DNA of 34,952 nt, from contig NZ_JAUCZC010000024.1 in assembly GCF_030373265.1 (NCBI RefSeq), forward strand, positions 1 to 34,952, given 5' to 3'. Under the pieces are notes generated by a model. It was not told where the DNA came from. It saw nothing but the letters and a program-made list of their open reading frames with translations, and ran no database searches. The translations under genes and the position numbers were made by a program. Positions 26,308 through 34,950 of the stretch are shown here, piece by piece. Each line of letters opens with the position of its first letter. The first letter of the stretch is position 1. This DNA is from Blastomonas sp. (GTDB lineage: Bacteria > Pseudomonadota > Alphaproteobacteria > Sphingomonadales > Sphingomonadaceae).

Positions 26308-26889
26308 TCAGGTCACCTGCATGCTGCTGAAAATGATCACGCTCGACAGCGCGAGCACCCCTGTCAGGACCGTGGCTCTGGTGCGGATGCTGCTGGAATA
26401 GCCGATATACGTGGCGAGCCCGGCCCAGGCCAACGGAAATGCAAACATCGTCAGCGACAGGTTGGCGGTGTGCTCCATGCCCAGCGCGCGGTTGCCCATG
26501 AACAAGGCGGTGCATGCGGCCACCGACGCGGCCAGCCCGAAAATCACGATCGCCAGAATGCTGGCAACGTTCGCCGCTGCCGAATGCCGGACACGGGTTT
26601 GCGTATCGGCCATGCCATTGCGCACCCGCGCTTGGCGACGCTGCTTGACCGGCGTCCGCATCGCAGCCACGAAAATGGCGAGCATGGCCATGATGGTGAT
26701 GGAAATCAGGCCAAGCGCCGGCCCCTTGTCGACGCCACTGGTGCGGCCCCACACGAGAACCGACCCGAGCAGCAACGCCCAGCCCAGGCCGATCAGGCCC
26801 CAATGGCGCTGCTTGGCCTGCCACGCGCGGTGAAGCGCGAATAGGCCCGCAGCGGAAAGAACCAGCCCTGACAGCTGCCAAAGCACCAT
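26308..26889 (-). CDS. small membrane protein, looks like a DUF3325-DUF3649 fusion
   Basis: 193 residues with about six hydrophobic segments. Residues 1-78 (three helices, with HRAWQAKQRHWG between the first two, then LGWALLLGSVLVW) read like DUF3325. Residues 105-193 (SAAANVASILAIVIFGLAASVAACTALF... FAFPLAWAGLATYIGYSSSIRTR) read like DUF3649. In pseudomonads these two small membrane proteins are usually separate genes flanking a PepSY-TM gene next to a siderophore receptor; here a basic linker (QRRQARVRNG) joins them. The family matches are from memory of conserved patterns. Start ATG 26889 is preceded by GGAAGG; the gap to the receptor gene is 12 bases. Probably part of the inner-membrane iron-release complex. 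Confidence 0.8.
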   Translation of the reverse strand: MVLWQLSGLVLSAAGLFALHRAWQAKQRHWGLIGLGWALLLGSVLVWGRTSGVDKGPALGLISITIMAMLAIFVAAMRTPVKQRRQARVRNGMADTQTRVRHSAAANVASILAIVIFGLAASVAACTALFMGNRALGMEHTANLSLTMFAFPLAWAGLATYIGYSSSIRTRATVLTGVLALSSVIIFSSMQVT

Positions 26890-26901
26890 TGCCTACCTTC
26901 C

Positions 26902-29076
26902 CTAGAACCGGAACGCCACGGTGCCCAGGATTGTGCGCTGTTCGCCCGGGAAACAGTCGCCGCGCGAAAGGCAGGTGGCAAAGTATTGCTTGTCCGCGAG
27001 GTTGCGCACGTTGAGCGATGCCTCGATGCCGCTGGTGAAGCGATAGGCGAGCAGCGCGTCGAACACCGTGTAGCCATCGGTCACGATGCGGTTTGGCGTC
27101 GCGGCAAAGCCGTTGGAAGCGGGAAAGGCGGTGCCGTTGCTTTCGTTCTGGCTGGCATAGCGCACACCCGCGCCAATCCTCAGGCCATCAAGCGGGCCGG
27201 CGGACGGAACCCACATGGTCCACAGCGAAGCGGTCGTGTCGGGCAGGCTGGGGCGGGGCAGGCTGACACCGTCGGCGTTGACCTCCTTGGCATCCTGGTG
27301 CCGGAAGTCGAAGTCGAACGAGATATCGCCCAGCCGAACCAATGCTTCGACCTCGACACCTTCGGCCTCGATCGTCAGCCCAGGCTGGGTCTGCCCGGTG
27401 GTGACGAACTCGACGAGATTGTTCTCCTCGAGCTTGTAATAGGCGACCGAAAAATAGCTCGATCCGCCCGGCGGCTGATACTTGAAGCCGACCTCGAGCT
27501 GTTCGCCGCGGCGGGGCAGCAGCGGTGTCGCGGTAAGCGCATCGGTTCCCACGGTGGCGCGGAAGGATTCAGCGTAGCTGATATAGGGGTTGAGGCCGAT
27601 CGAGGTCTTGTACAGCGCGCCCGCCGTGATCGGGTACTCCTCGTCCTTCTGGTCGTTGGCCGCATCGCGCGAATTGACCGACGAATAGCGGACACCAAGA
27701 TCAAGGATCAGATTGCCGATGCTCATACGGTCGATCAGGTACAGGTCGGTCGATTCGGTCTGGTTCTCGGTCAGGAAGCGCGCAGCATCGAACTGGGCTG
27801 CGGTCGGGAAGCCGGACATGTCGTAGACCGGCCTGAAGACGTTGAACGTCGTCGGCAGATTGAAGAATGCCTGGTTCTCGAAGGTGTCGACATCCTGATA
27901 GCTGACCCCGGCGAGCACCTCGTGCCGGACCGGGCCGGTTTCGAAATTCGCGCGCAAACGGGTGTCGAAGGCAAACTGTGTCGAACCGGCAGGCCCGCCA
28001 AAAACGCTGCGCCCGATGATCGTTCCGTCGGGCTGGACGCGCGGCACGCCGTCACCCAGAAACGCGGGCCAGGCCTGCAGATAGATCGCCTCGTTGTCGC
28101 GGTAGCGCGCGGTCCCCTCGAAACTCAGGGCGTCGCTGAAACGGTGGGTGAGGAACAGCGTTCCGGTCAGCGATTGGGTATCATAGCGGTTGAAGCCCGG
28201 ATCCCCCAGATAGGTGGAATTGTCGATGCCCTTGGCCGGCGCACCGGCGCAGAAACCGGGATCGGAAAAGGTGACCTGGCTCGACTGGCACGCGGTCACG
28301 TACAGCGGCAGAAACTGCGAATCAGTATCACCTTTACGGTCTGTATAGTTGAACAACGCCGTCACCGCGGTGCGGCCGTTGTCGTAGGTCAGCGATGGCG
28401 CGATGACGATCGCGTCGTCGTTGACGAAATCGATCTCGGAGCCGCTGTCGCGCACGATGGCCACCAAGCGGCCGGTCAGGGTGCCGTCGCCGCTCAGGTC
28501 GAAACCGTAATCGAGCGAGGCCTGATAGCGGTCGAAATTGCCCGCGGTGAAGACCATCTCCTTGCCCAATTTGTCGCGCCCGGCGATCTTCGAGACGGTG
28601 CTGACGATGCCGCCCGGTGCCGCCTGACCATAGAGCACCGATGCCGGCCCCTTGAGCACTTCGACCTGTTCAAGCGTGTAGATATCGACCCGGGCGTTGT
28701 TGTAGAAACCGAACTGGACCTGCAGGTTGTCCTGATATTCGGGCGCATCGAGGCCGCGGATCGTCGCGAAATCGCCCCGCGTGGAAAGCCCGAAGGCATT
28801 GCTGGTCACGCCGGCGGTATAATTGAGCGTGTTGCTCAGCGTGAGTGCGCCCCGGTCCTGAAACTCGCCCGACGTGACAACCGAAATGGAACGCGGCGTT
28901 TCTGCGATGGGAGCATCGGACTTGGTCGCCCCGAAGGTCGAGACCTGGCCGGTCACCACGATCTGTTCGTCGGACTCGTTGCCTTCAGCGTCGGAATCCT
29001 GCGCGTGTGCTGCCGTCGCGAGTGAGGACGATACGATAAGCGCTAATTTGAACGCGCGTTTTCCGAAACTGGACAC
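26902..29076 (-). CDS. TonB-dependent ferric-siderophore receptor
   Basis: 724 residues, GTG start at 29076 with GGGGG at 29084-29088. Signal peptide 1-25 (KRAFKLALIVSSSLATAAHA/Q), TonB box EQIVVTGQ, then a plug of the siderophore class: ETPRSISVVTSGEFQDRGA, TIRGLD, VEVLKGPASVLYGQAAPGGIV (the GPASVLYG pattern of FhuA/FpvA-type receptors). The barrel ends in TVAFRF. Two Cys near the C-terminus (CLSRGDC) and two in an extracellular loop probably form disulfides. It heads an operon with the DUF3325/DUF3649-like and PepSY-TM genes, a layout for import of a hydroxamate-type or similar siderophore followed by iron release in the periplasm. The exact siderophore is unknown and no biosynthesis genes are present, so it may use foreign siderophores. 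Confidence 0.92.
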   Translation of the reverse strand: MSSFGKRAFKLALIVSSSLATAAHAQDSDAEGNESDEQIVVTGQVSTFGATKSDAPIAETPRSISVVTSGEFQDRGALTLSNTLNYTAGVTSNAFGLSTRGDFATIRGLDAPEYQDNLQVQFGFYNNARVDIYTLEQVEVLKGPASVLYGQAAPGGIVSTVSKIAGRDKLGKEMVFTAGNFDRYQASLDYGFDLSGDGTLTGRLVAIVRDSGSEIDFVNDDAIVIAPSLTYDNGRTAVTALFNYTDRKGDTDSQFLPLYVTACQSSQVTFSDPGFCAGAPAKGIDNSTYLGDPGFNRYDTQSLTGTLFLTHRFSDALSFEGTARYRDNEAIYLQAWPAFLGDGVPRVQPDGTIIGRSVFGGPAGSTQFAFDTRLRANFETGPVRHEVLAGVSYQDVDTFENQAFFNLPTTFNVFRPVYDMSGFPTAAQFDAARFLTENQTESTDLYLIDRMSIGNLILDLGVRYSSVNSRDAANDQKDEEYPITAGALYKTSIGLNPYISYAESFRATVGTDALTATPLLPRRGEQLEVGFKYQPPGGSSYFSVAYYKLEENNLVEFVTTGQTQPGLTIEAEGVEVEALVRLGDISFDFDFRHQDAKEVNADGVSLPRPSLPDTTASLWTMWVPSAGPLDGLRIGAGVRYASQNESNGTAFPASNGFAATPNRIVTDGYTVFDALLAYRFTSGIEASLNVRNLADKQYFATCLSRGDCFPGEQRTILGTVAFRF

Positions 29077-29120
29077 TGGCTAACCCCCTGATGCTTCTAT
29101 GGGTCCGCGTCTGCCGATAA

Positions 29121-29145
29121 CGCTTATGAAAGTCAATCGCAATTA
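29121..29145 (-). promoter_or_regulatory. possible Fur box upstream of the siderophore receptor
   Basis: On the minus strand, TAATTGCGATTGACTTTCATAAGCG: an AT-rich island in GC-rich DNA, 45-69 bases upstream of the GTG start. It has Fur-like features (GATTGA...TTTCATAA, imperfect dyad) and is in the place where Fur sites usually lie for such receptors. The match to the classical 19-bp consensus is partial. Confidence 0.35.
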
Positions 29146-29293
29146 GACCGCCAGCGCGCCCGAAATGTTATCCGCGCGGTGTGAAGCCTCAGGGGTTTCG
29201 ACAAGCTCGGGATTGACCACCGCACAGTGTCGGCAACCCGGCGGATATCTGGGCGTTGCGAGCATCAGTATTCCCTGCCGTGTCGGAGCTTAC

Positions 29294-30166
29294 ATGCGCG
29301 CGCTTCTTGTCCACAATGCCAATGCCGGAACCGATCCCATTCCCCGCAGCAAGATCGAAGCGGCCTTGCACGATGCAGGGATCGAGACGATCTATTGCGC
29401 GCATGGCGACGATGATCTTGGCGAGGCGATGCAGGCGCGGGTCGATCTGATCGTTGCGGCGGGCGGCGACGGCACTGTGGCCGACGTCATCTCGGGCCTT
29501 CAAGACATCACCCGGCCAGTGGCCATCCTGCCGTTGGGGGGATCAAACAACATCGCGCACGCGCTGGGGGTTGACGGACCGTGGCATGACCTTCCCGGAC
29601 GCTGGTCGCTTGACGCCTGGACGCGCCTGGATCGCTGCGAGGCAGATGGCCCCTGGGGCTGCAAGCCGTTTCTCGAAGCCCTGGGGGCCGGGGTGCTCAC
29701 CGACTCGTTCGAGGACGCCGACGAGGAACCCGCCAGTCCCGCCGAAAAGCGCGCCAATGGCCGCGCCGCCTTCGAGGCGGCGGTGGCGCGGGCCGAGCCG
29801 TTCCACTGCGTTGTCGCTGCCGAGGACTGGCAGTGGGAGGGCGAATGCCTGATGGTCGAGGCGATGAACATCGGCCTGGTCGGCTCGCGCCTCGCGTTGG
29901 CGCACAGTGCGGTCCCCGATGACGGTCTGCTCGATGTCGTCATCATCACGCCCGAGCAACGCGACGACCTGTTGCGCTGGATGAAGCGACCCGACGACTT
30001 TCCGTGCCCGATCCCGCCGCGCAAGGCGGCCTCGGTCCGCATCACGGTGCACGAACGACCCTTCCGGATCGATGACCGTTCACCCAATGGGGAAACGACC
30101 GGCATTGCCGATGTCCGCATGTGCCCGACCTGGGTGAAGGTCCTCACCGCCAAGGAACAGCCATGA
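29294..30166 (+). CDS. diacylglycerol/lipid kinase family protein
   Basis: 290 residues from ATG at 29294 (GGAG at 29285-29288); longer open frames upstream lack a ribosome site. DAGK catalytic domain: VHNANAGT (6-13), the nucleotide-binding AAGGDGTVADVISGL (55-69) and LPLGGSNNIAHALG (79-92), where the common GTGN(D) is changed to GGSNN; the C-terminal strand pair has PDDGLLDVVII (208-218). The usual late DGE motif reads IDDR here (259-262). Cytosolic, probably membrane-peripheral, transferring phosphate from ATP to a lipid such as diacylglycerol; the substrate could also be a sphingoid or other lipid, which sphingomonads have in quantity. Its stop overlaps the next ATG by four bases (ATGA), so both enzymes are co-translated. 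Confidence 0.85.
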   Translation: MRALLVHNANAGTDPIPRSKIEAALHDAGIETIYCAHGDDDLGEAMQARVDLIVAAGGDGTVADVISGLQDITRPVAILPLGGSNNIAHALGVDGPWHDLPGRWSLDAWTRLDRCEADGPWGCKPFLEALGAGVLTDSFEDADEEPASPAEKRANGRAAFEAAVARAEPFHCVVAAEDWQWEGECLMVEAMNIGLVGSRLALAHSAVPDDGLLDVVIITPEQRDDLLRWMKRPDDFPCPIPPRKAASVRITVHERPFRIDDRSPNGETTGIADVRMCPTWVKVLTAKEQP

Positions 30167-31005
30167 CCCCTGACCGCCTCCCATTGCCCGATGCGGCGTT
30201 GATCTCGGAAATCGAGAGCCTCGCGGTGGAACTCGCCCAGCTTGGCGGCAGCGAAATCCGTGCCGCACTGGGGGGCATGCTGCGCATCAAGTACAAGGGC
30301 GCCGAGGACGATGCGACGCAGGTCAAGGATCCGGTCTCGGACATCGACGACCGCGTCGAAACGATGATCCGGGCGCGATTGGGCGAGTGCTTTCCCGCGC
30401 ATGACATCATCGGCGAAGAGATCGATCACCGCCCCAGCCTGGGGCATGAATTCCTCTGGGCTGTCGACCCGATCGACGGCACCGCCAATTTCATCAACGG
30501 CTTTCCCCTGTTCGCGTCATCCGTCGGCGTGCTCTATCGCGGACAGCCGTTGGCAGGAGCGGTCTGGTGCAGCACGAGCCATACGCTGGAATCGGGCGTG
30601 TATCACGCCGCGTCCGGTGGTCCGCTGCGCTTCAATGGCGTCCCCGTGGCCACCGCGCCCAATCCCGGGATCCGGCGGCGGCTGGGCGGCGAACCCTTTG
30701 CAAGCCGGGGCGCCCCGCACGGCTGGGACGGACGCAAGACCGGCTCTGCTGCGATCGAATGCGCGTTCGTGGCTGCGGGGATATTGGAAATTGCGTGGTT
30801 CGAGCGGCCCAATATCTGGGACGTGGCAGGAGGCCTGGCGCTGGTGCACGCAGCGCAAGGCGACGTTCTTGAGCATAATGCAGACGGCTGGCAGCCATTT
30901 CCCGGTTTCAGCGACGGCAGCGCCGACCCCGGGCGATGGACGGCGCCTATCGCAATAGGGGAAGCGTCCACCTTGGCGCGGTTTGCCGAGCGCTCGCCGA
31001 TCTGA
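30163..31005 (+). CDS. inositol monophosphatase family phosphatase
   Basis: 280 residues. Metal-dependent phosphatase of the IMPase/FIG superfamily: DPVSDIDDRVE (56-66), IIGEEID (82-88, metal ligand E85), the signature WAVDPIDGTANFINGFP (99-115, metal ligands D102 and D105) and NIWDVAGGLALVHAAQG (217-233, D220). All metal ligands of the family are present, so it should be active on a sugar or inositol phosphate, 3'-phosphoadenosine phosphate or a similar substrate. The ATG at 30163 overlaps the lipid-kinase stop by four bases. The pairing with a lipid kinase suggests work in lipid head-group metabolism, but this is inference. Confidence 0.9.
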   Translation: MTPDRLPLPDAALISEIESLAVELAQLGGSEIRAALGGMLRIKYKGAEDDATQVKDPVSDIDDRVETMIRARLGECFPAHDIIGEEIDHRPSLGHEFLWAVDPIDGTANFINGFPLFASSVGVLYRGQPLAGAVWCSTSHTLESGVYHAASGGPLRFNGVPVATAPNPGIRRRLGGEPFASRGAPHGWDGRKTGSAAIECAFVAAGILEIAWFERPNIWDVAGGLALVHAAQGDVLEHNADGWQPFPGFSDGSADPGRWTAPIAIGEASTLARFAERSPI

Positions 31006-31060
31006 CCGGACCCGCCCGAAACCGGCCACGCACCAGGATCATCGCCGCCCGCTCAGCGCG

Positions 31061-32377
31061 CTAGATGTCTTCGCGCAAATCGAGACCGCGGGTCCCGTGA
31101 TGGGGCGTGTCCGCAGGTGCGTGCGGCAGATCCATCTCGGGCGGCTCGGGGGCTTCGAGCATGCCCTCCCATTTGGTGATGACGCTGGTCGCGACCGCGT
31201 TGCCCACCACGTTGGTCGCGGTGCGGCCCATGTCGAGAAACTGGTCGATCGCCAGGATGATCGCAACGCCCTCGACCGGAAGCCCGAACTGGGCCAGCGT
31301 GCCGGTGATCACCACCAGGCTGGCCCTGGGAACAGCGGCGATCCCCTTCGAGCTGATCATCAGCGTCAGCAGGATCAAAATCTGGGTGCTGATCGACAGA
31401 TCGATCCCATAAGCCTGCGCGATGAAGATCGTCGCAAAGCTCATGTACATCATCGATCCGTCGAGGTTGAAGCTATAGCCCAGCGGCAGCATGAAACCCG
31501 ATATCCGGCGCGGCACGCCGAAGCGGTCAAGCTGCTCGAACATCTTGGGCAATGCCGCTTCGGACGAGGCGGTCGAGAACGCGATCAACAGCGGCTCGCG
31601 AATGTAGCGGATGAGCTTCCAGATTTCCTGTCTGAGAAAGACCCAGCCGAAGGTCAGCAGGACGATCCACAGCAGCAGCAACGACACATAGAACTCGACC
31701 AGCAATTCAAAATAGGTCGCAAGGATCGCAAGGCCGCTCGAGGCCACCACATTGGCGATGGCTCCGAACACGGCAAACGGTGCAAAGCGCATCACATAGC
31801 CCGTGATCTGCAGCATCATCTCGGCCAGAGCCTCAGCACCGCGCACCAGCGGAGCGCCTTTTTCCCCGATCGCCGACAAGGCGACGCCCGCAAAGATGGA
31901 AAACACCAGGATCTGCAAGATGTTGTTGGTGGCCAGCGCTTCGAGCGCATTCTTCGGGAAAATGGAGAGGGTGAATTGCCAGGGATCGAGCTTCTTCACG
32001 TCGCCGACCATCCGCGCCGCGTCAGCGGCATCGGGAATGGGAGCGCCGACACCGGGCTGGAACAGATTGACCATCAAAAGGCCAAGGCCGATCGAGATGA
32101 AGCTGGCCGTGATGAACCAGGTGAGTGCCCGCACCCCGATGCGCCCAAGCGCGCTGCTGTCACCCATATGGGCGATGCCGACCACGATCGTCGAAAGCAC
32201 CAGCGGAGCGACCAGCAGCTTGATCAAGTTCAGGAAGATATCGGACAGCAGCCTGAAGCTGTTGGTGGTGGATACGAACCACGGGTCATCGGCCGGCAAA
32301 GCCAGATGGACACCGTATCCCACCAGCACTCCGAGCATCATGCCCGCGAAAATATACCACGTAAGCTTGCGGTCCAC
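31061..32377 (-). CDS. dicarboxylate/amino acid:cation symporter (DAACS, GltP-like)
   Basis: 438 residues, inner membrane, eight helices and two hairpins. Landmarks: first hairpin AFSTASSEAALPKMF (about 265-280), NLDGSMMYMSFATIFIAQA in helix 7 (the NMDGT-like cation site), the second hairpin SSKGIAAVPRASLVV, and helix 8 AIDQFLDMGRTATNVVGN. In helix 8 the DMGRT..N arrangement is that of glutamate/aspartate carriers such as GltPh, with Asp and Arg at the sites that bind the substrate amino and side-chain carboxyl groups. DctA-type carriers differ here, so an acidic amino acid is the better guess. GTG start at 32377 with AGGGGG at 32384-32389. The 136-base upstream gap holds a small symmetric element (TGCGCA-AG-TGCGCA, 32426-32439 region) of unknown meaning. 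Confidence 0.92.
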   Translation of the reverse strand: MDRKLTWYIFAGMMLGVLVGYGVHLALPADDPWFVSTTNSFRLLSDIFLNLIKLLVAPLVLSTIVVGIAHMGDSSALGRIGVRALTWFITASFISIGLGLLMVNLFQPGVGAPIPDAADAARMVGDVKKLDPWQFTLSIFPKNALEALATNNILQILVFSIFAGVALSAIGEKGAPLVRGAEALAEMMLQITGYVMRFAPFAVFGAIANVVASSGLAILATYFELLVEFYVSLLLLWIVLLTFGWVFLRQEIWKLIRYIREPLLIAFSTASSEAALPKMFEQLDRFGVPRRISGFMLPLGYSFNLDGSMMYMSFATIFIAQAYGIDLSISTQILILLTLMISSKGIAAVPRASLVVITGTLAQFGLPVEGVAIILAIDQFLDMGRTATNVVGNAVATSVITKWEGMLEAPEPPEMDLPHAPADTPHHGTRGLDLREDI

Positions 32378-32513
32378 GCCGGTGCCCCCTCATGTTTGGA
32401 CGGTGTCCTACCGGGCGCGTTGAATTGCGCAAGTGCGCATCGTGCAGAGCAGGCGACGATTCGATGTTGACCTGCGCCCGTTGGGGCTGCCGCCGTGGCG
32501 CTGACCGGGCCGT

Positions 32514-34802
32514 CTAGGCCGCGAGCGGCGAGCCGGTGCGGCAAAGGGCGATGAAGTCGCGCTGGGGCGCGGGCTTTCCGACCAGCCATCCCTGAACATA
32601 ATCGCAACCGGCCTCGCGCAGGAAATCGAGGCATCCCTGATCTTCGACCCCTTCTGCCACCACGCGGATGCCCAGCCGATGCGCAAGCTCGATCGTCGAT
32701 CGCACGAGGACGGCGTCATCGGCGTTGACGTGCACGTTCTGGACGAACATCCGGTCGATCTTGAGCTCGGCGATCGGCAGTTCCCTCAAGTAGCTCAGCG
32801 TCGACTGGCCGGTGCCATAGTCATCCATCGAGATCGTGATGCCGCGCGCCCGGTACGCCTCCAGCGCGGTGCGGGCGATCCCGATATCCGACATCGCAGC
32901 GGATTCGGTCACCTCGAAGATCAGCGACCCGACCGATCGGGCATGGCTTTCCAGCATGATGTCGAGCGCGCGATTGAAGCGCGCATCGCTCAGCAGCTTG
33001 GCGGACAGGTTCACGGCCACCGAAACGCCGTCAAGGCGGGCGATGGTGTCGAGCGCGGCGCGCGTGACCATCAGCGTCAGCCGGTCGATGCGGTCGTGGC
33101 GCTCGGCGAGCGGGATGAACACATCGGGGCCGATTCGGCCGTGCACGGGGTGTACCCAGCGGACCAGCGCCTCGGCGCTTTCGACCCGGTTGCTGGCCAG
33201 TGCCAACTTTGGCTGGTAGTGCACTTCGATCTCGTTGCGATCGATCGCGTCGTCGAGTTCGCCCATCAGCGACAGCGTGTCATAGGCCGAAACGTCCGCG
33301 GAATGGCTGGCGCTGTTCCAGAACACGCCCTGCTCGAGCGCCTTGCTTGCAGCGGCCGCCGCAGCGTCGATCGTGTCGGACACTGCGCCCACCGCATCGC
33401 TGCCGGATACGCCAAGGGCAACGCGAACGTCGATCCTGCGGCCATCGATTTCGACAGGATGCAGCAGCAGTGCGCGCAGCCGGTCGGCCATGTCCTGCTG
33501 CATTTCGTCGTGCGCGATCCAGGCGATGACTCGCTCGTCGATCCTGTAGATCACGGCATCCACCGCGGGCGCCACGCGCTCGGCGATGCGCGCGACGAAC
33601 GCGCCCATCCGCGCCGATCCCAATGTCGCGGCAATTTCATCATAGCGATCGATCACGCCGGCAACCGTCACGCGGCCCGGTGCGCGGTCGCACAGCGCGC
33701 GGCGATTGGGCAAGCCGCTGTCCGCGTCGATGCGTGCCGCTGCGCGGCGGTCGTCCAGCGTGATCAGGATCGCCCGGGGAATCGCAGCAGCGCCGATGGC
33801 GACCATGGCTGGCACCAATGCACCGGTGATGCTCCAAAGGTCCTCGAGCAGCGTCATCGCGGCCAGCCCGCTGACCGTCGCGACGGCCGCGCGCAGGGCG
33901 ATCTGGCGCAGCCGTGTCGCGCCTGTAACCCACCACGCCGCGAGCAGGCCGAACGCCAATGGGATGATGCCGGGCAGCCGCACGGGTAGCCCTTGGCGAA
34001 GCGTCTCGGTCGCGAGCGCCTGGATCACCACGCCGGGGATTACGCCATAACGCGGCACCGCATAGCGATCGCCCAGTTCGACAGAGGTGGCGCCAACGAT
34101 CACGTCCTTGCCGGCCAGCGCGGCTGCGGCACCACCCCGGCTCACGTCGATGAAGCTGTGGCGGGGTATCGAGGCGGGGTCGATCGAGAAATCGATCGGG
34201 AAATCGGCAAAGGCACTGCCGGCATGCCCGGCGAGCATCGCGGACAGCGAAGGGCGCGGGGTGTCGCGCGTGATGATGCCCAACGGCGCGCTGCGCACAT
34301 AGCCGTCACTGTCGGGCAGAATGCTGACCGCACCCAGAAAGCTGTGCTCGCGCAACGGCGCGATGGGAAGCGTTTCGATGACCTCGCGGTTTGCCGTGTT
34401 GCCGACTTGGCGGAAGGTCGGCAGAATCACCCCGCCGCCGGCGCTGGCCAGCGCCTGCTCGAGCATCCCGTCCTGCACGGGCGTCGATCTGCTGGAAAAA
34501 TCGACGTCGAACGCGACCGTTCTCGCGCCGGCCTTGGTCAGGGCATCGACAAGCCGGGCGTGCTCGCCGCGCGGCCAGGGCCAGCTGTCGATCATCCGCA
34601 GGCTTTTCGCATCGATCTCGACGATGTGCAGCTCGCCGCTGGCTGGTTGATGACGCAGGCTGTCCCGGAACGATCGGAGGCCATGCTCCAGCAGGCCCAT
34701 GCTCGAGAACAAGGCAAACATGCCGACCGCGACGGCGATCGCCAGGATCGTCCACCGTTCGCCGCGCGTCAGCGAGCCTGCACGGATGGCGCCGACCGAC
34801 AT
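32514..34802 (-). CDS. CHASE2 - degenerate GGDEF - EAL cyclic-di-GMP phosphodiesterase
   Basis: 762 residues. An N-terminal helix (17-36) anchors a periplasmic CHASE2 sensor (about 38-270, with WPWPRGEHARLVDAL and VAFDVDFSSRS motifs), followed by three membrane helices (278-347). Residues 355-490 keep a GGDEF-like start (DADSGLPNRRAL) but the active site reads RIDER (420-424), so cyclase activity is very unlikely. The EAL domain (512-755) has all residues needed for c-di-GMP hydrolysis: E544 in EALVRW, N598, E630 and E633 (IFEVTES), D660-D661 (SMDDYGTG), K681, E717 (AEGVE) and Q737. It should therefore be an active phosphodiesterase tuned by an external signal. It starts 28 bases after the stop of the poly-Asp gene, likely one operon; no clear ribosome site precedes the ATG. 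Confidence 0.92.
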   Translation of the reverse strand: MSVGAIRAGSLTRGERWTILAIAVAVGMFALFSSMGLLEHGLRSFRDSLRHQPASGELHIVEIDAKSLRMIDSWPWPRGEHARLVDALTKAGARTVAFDVDFSSRSTPVQDGMLEQALASAGGGVILPTFRQVGNTANREVIETLPIAPLREHSFLGAVSILPDSDGYVRSAPLGIITRDTPRPSLSAMLAGHAGSAFADFPIDFSIDPASIPRHSFIDVSRGGAAAALAGKDVIVGATSVELGDRYAVPRYGVIPGVVIQALATETLRQGLPVRLPGIIPLAFGLLAAWWVTGATRLRQIALRAAVATVSGLAAMTLLEDLWSITGALVPAMVAIGAAAIPRAILITLDDRRAAARIDADSGLPNRRALCDRAPGRVTVAGVIDRYDEIAATLGSARMGAFVARIAERVAPAVDAVIYRIDERVIAWIAHDEMQQDMADRLRALLLHPVEIDGRRIDVRVALGVSGSDAVGAVSDTIDAAAAAASKALEQGVFWNSASHSADVSAYDTLSLMGELDDAIDRNEIEVHYQPKLALASNRVESAEALVRWVHPVHGRIGPDVFIPLAERHDRIDRLTLMVTRAALDTIARLDGVSVAVNLSAKLLSDARFNRALDIMLESHARSVGSLIFEVTESAAMSDIGIARTALEAYRARGITISMDDYGTGQSTLSYLRELPIAELKIDRMFVQNVHVNADDAVLVRSTIELAHRLGIRVVAEGVEDQGCLDFLREAGCDYVQGWLVGKPAPQRDFIALCRTGSPLAA

Positions 34803-34830
34803 GTGTCAGGTTGCCAGCAACGGCGACGCG

Positions 34831-34950
34831 TCAGTCATCATCCCGACCACGTCCGCCACCGCCTCTGCCGCCACCCCTGTCATCATCGTCATCATCGTCG
34901 TCATCATCGTCGTCATCATCGTCGTCATCATCGTCGTCATCATCGTCGTC
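34831..34950 (-). CDS. 3' end of a gene with poly-Asp and Arg/Gly tail (partial)
   Basis: Only the C-terminus is visible; the rest lies beyond the window. In the frame opened by the repeat, 24 consecutive Asp codons are followed by RGGGRGGGGRGRDDD and a TGA stop at 34831-34833. The frame is certain within the window because the other frames give only low-complexity His/Met or Ser runs and the stop is directly upstream of the CHASE2-EAL gene. Genes upstream of CHASE2 proteins in this group often encode FecR-like periplasmic proteins, and the acidic tail could bind calcium or be surface-exposed, but the identity of this gene cannot be read from what is present. Confidence 0.6.
   Translation of the reverse strand, partial: DDDDDDDDDDDDDDDDDDDDDDDDRGGGRGGGGRGRDDD

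Noticed and set aside
26986-29025. 679-residue open frame on the plus strand
   Set aside because: Antisense shadow of the siderophore receptor, with the same frame relation and composition as the other receptor shadows.
29191-29220. TTTCGACAAGCTCGGGATTGA-like stretch resembling a dispersed intergenic repeat
   Set aside because: It recalls a common bacterial intergenic motif, but only one arm is present and no second copy lies in the window, so no repeat can be called.
29165-29293. N-terminal extension of the lipid kinase
   Set aside because: The extension has no ribosome site and no family similarity; ATG at 29294 has GGAG five bases upstream and begins directly at the first strand of the fold.
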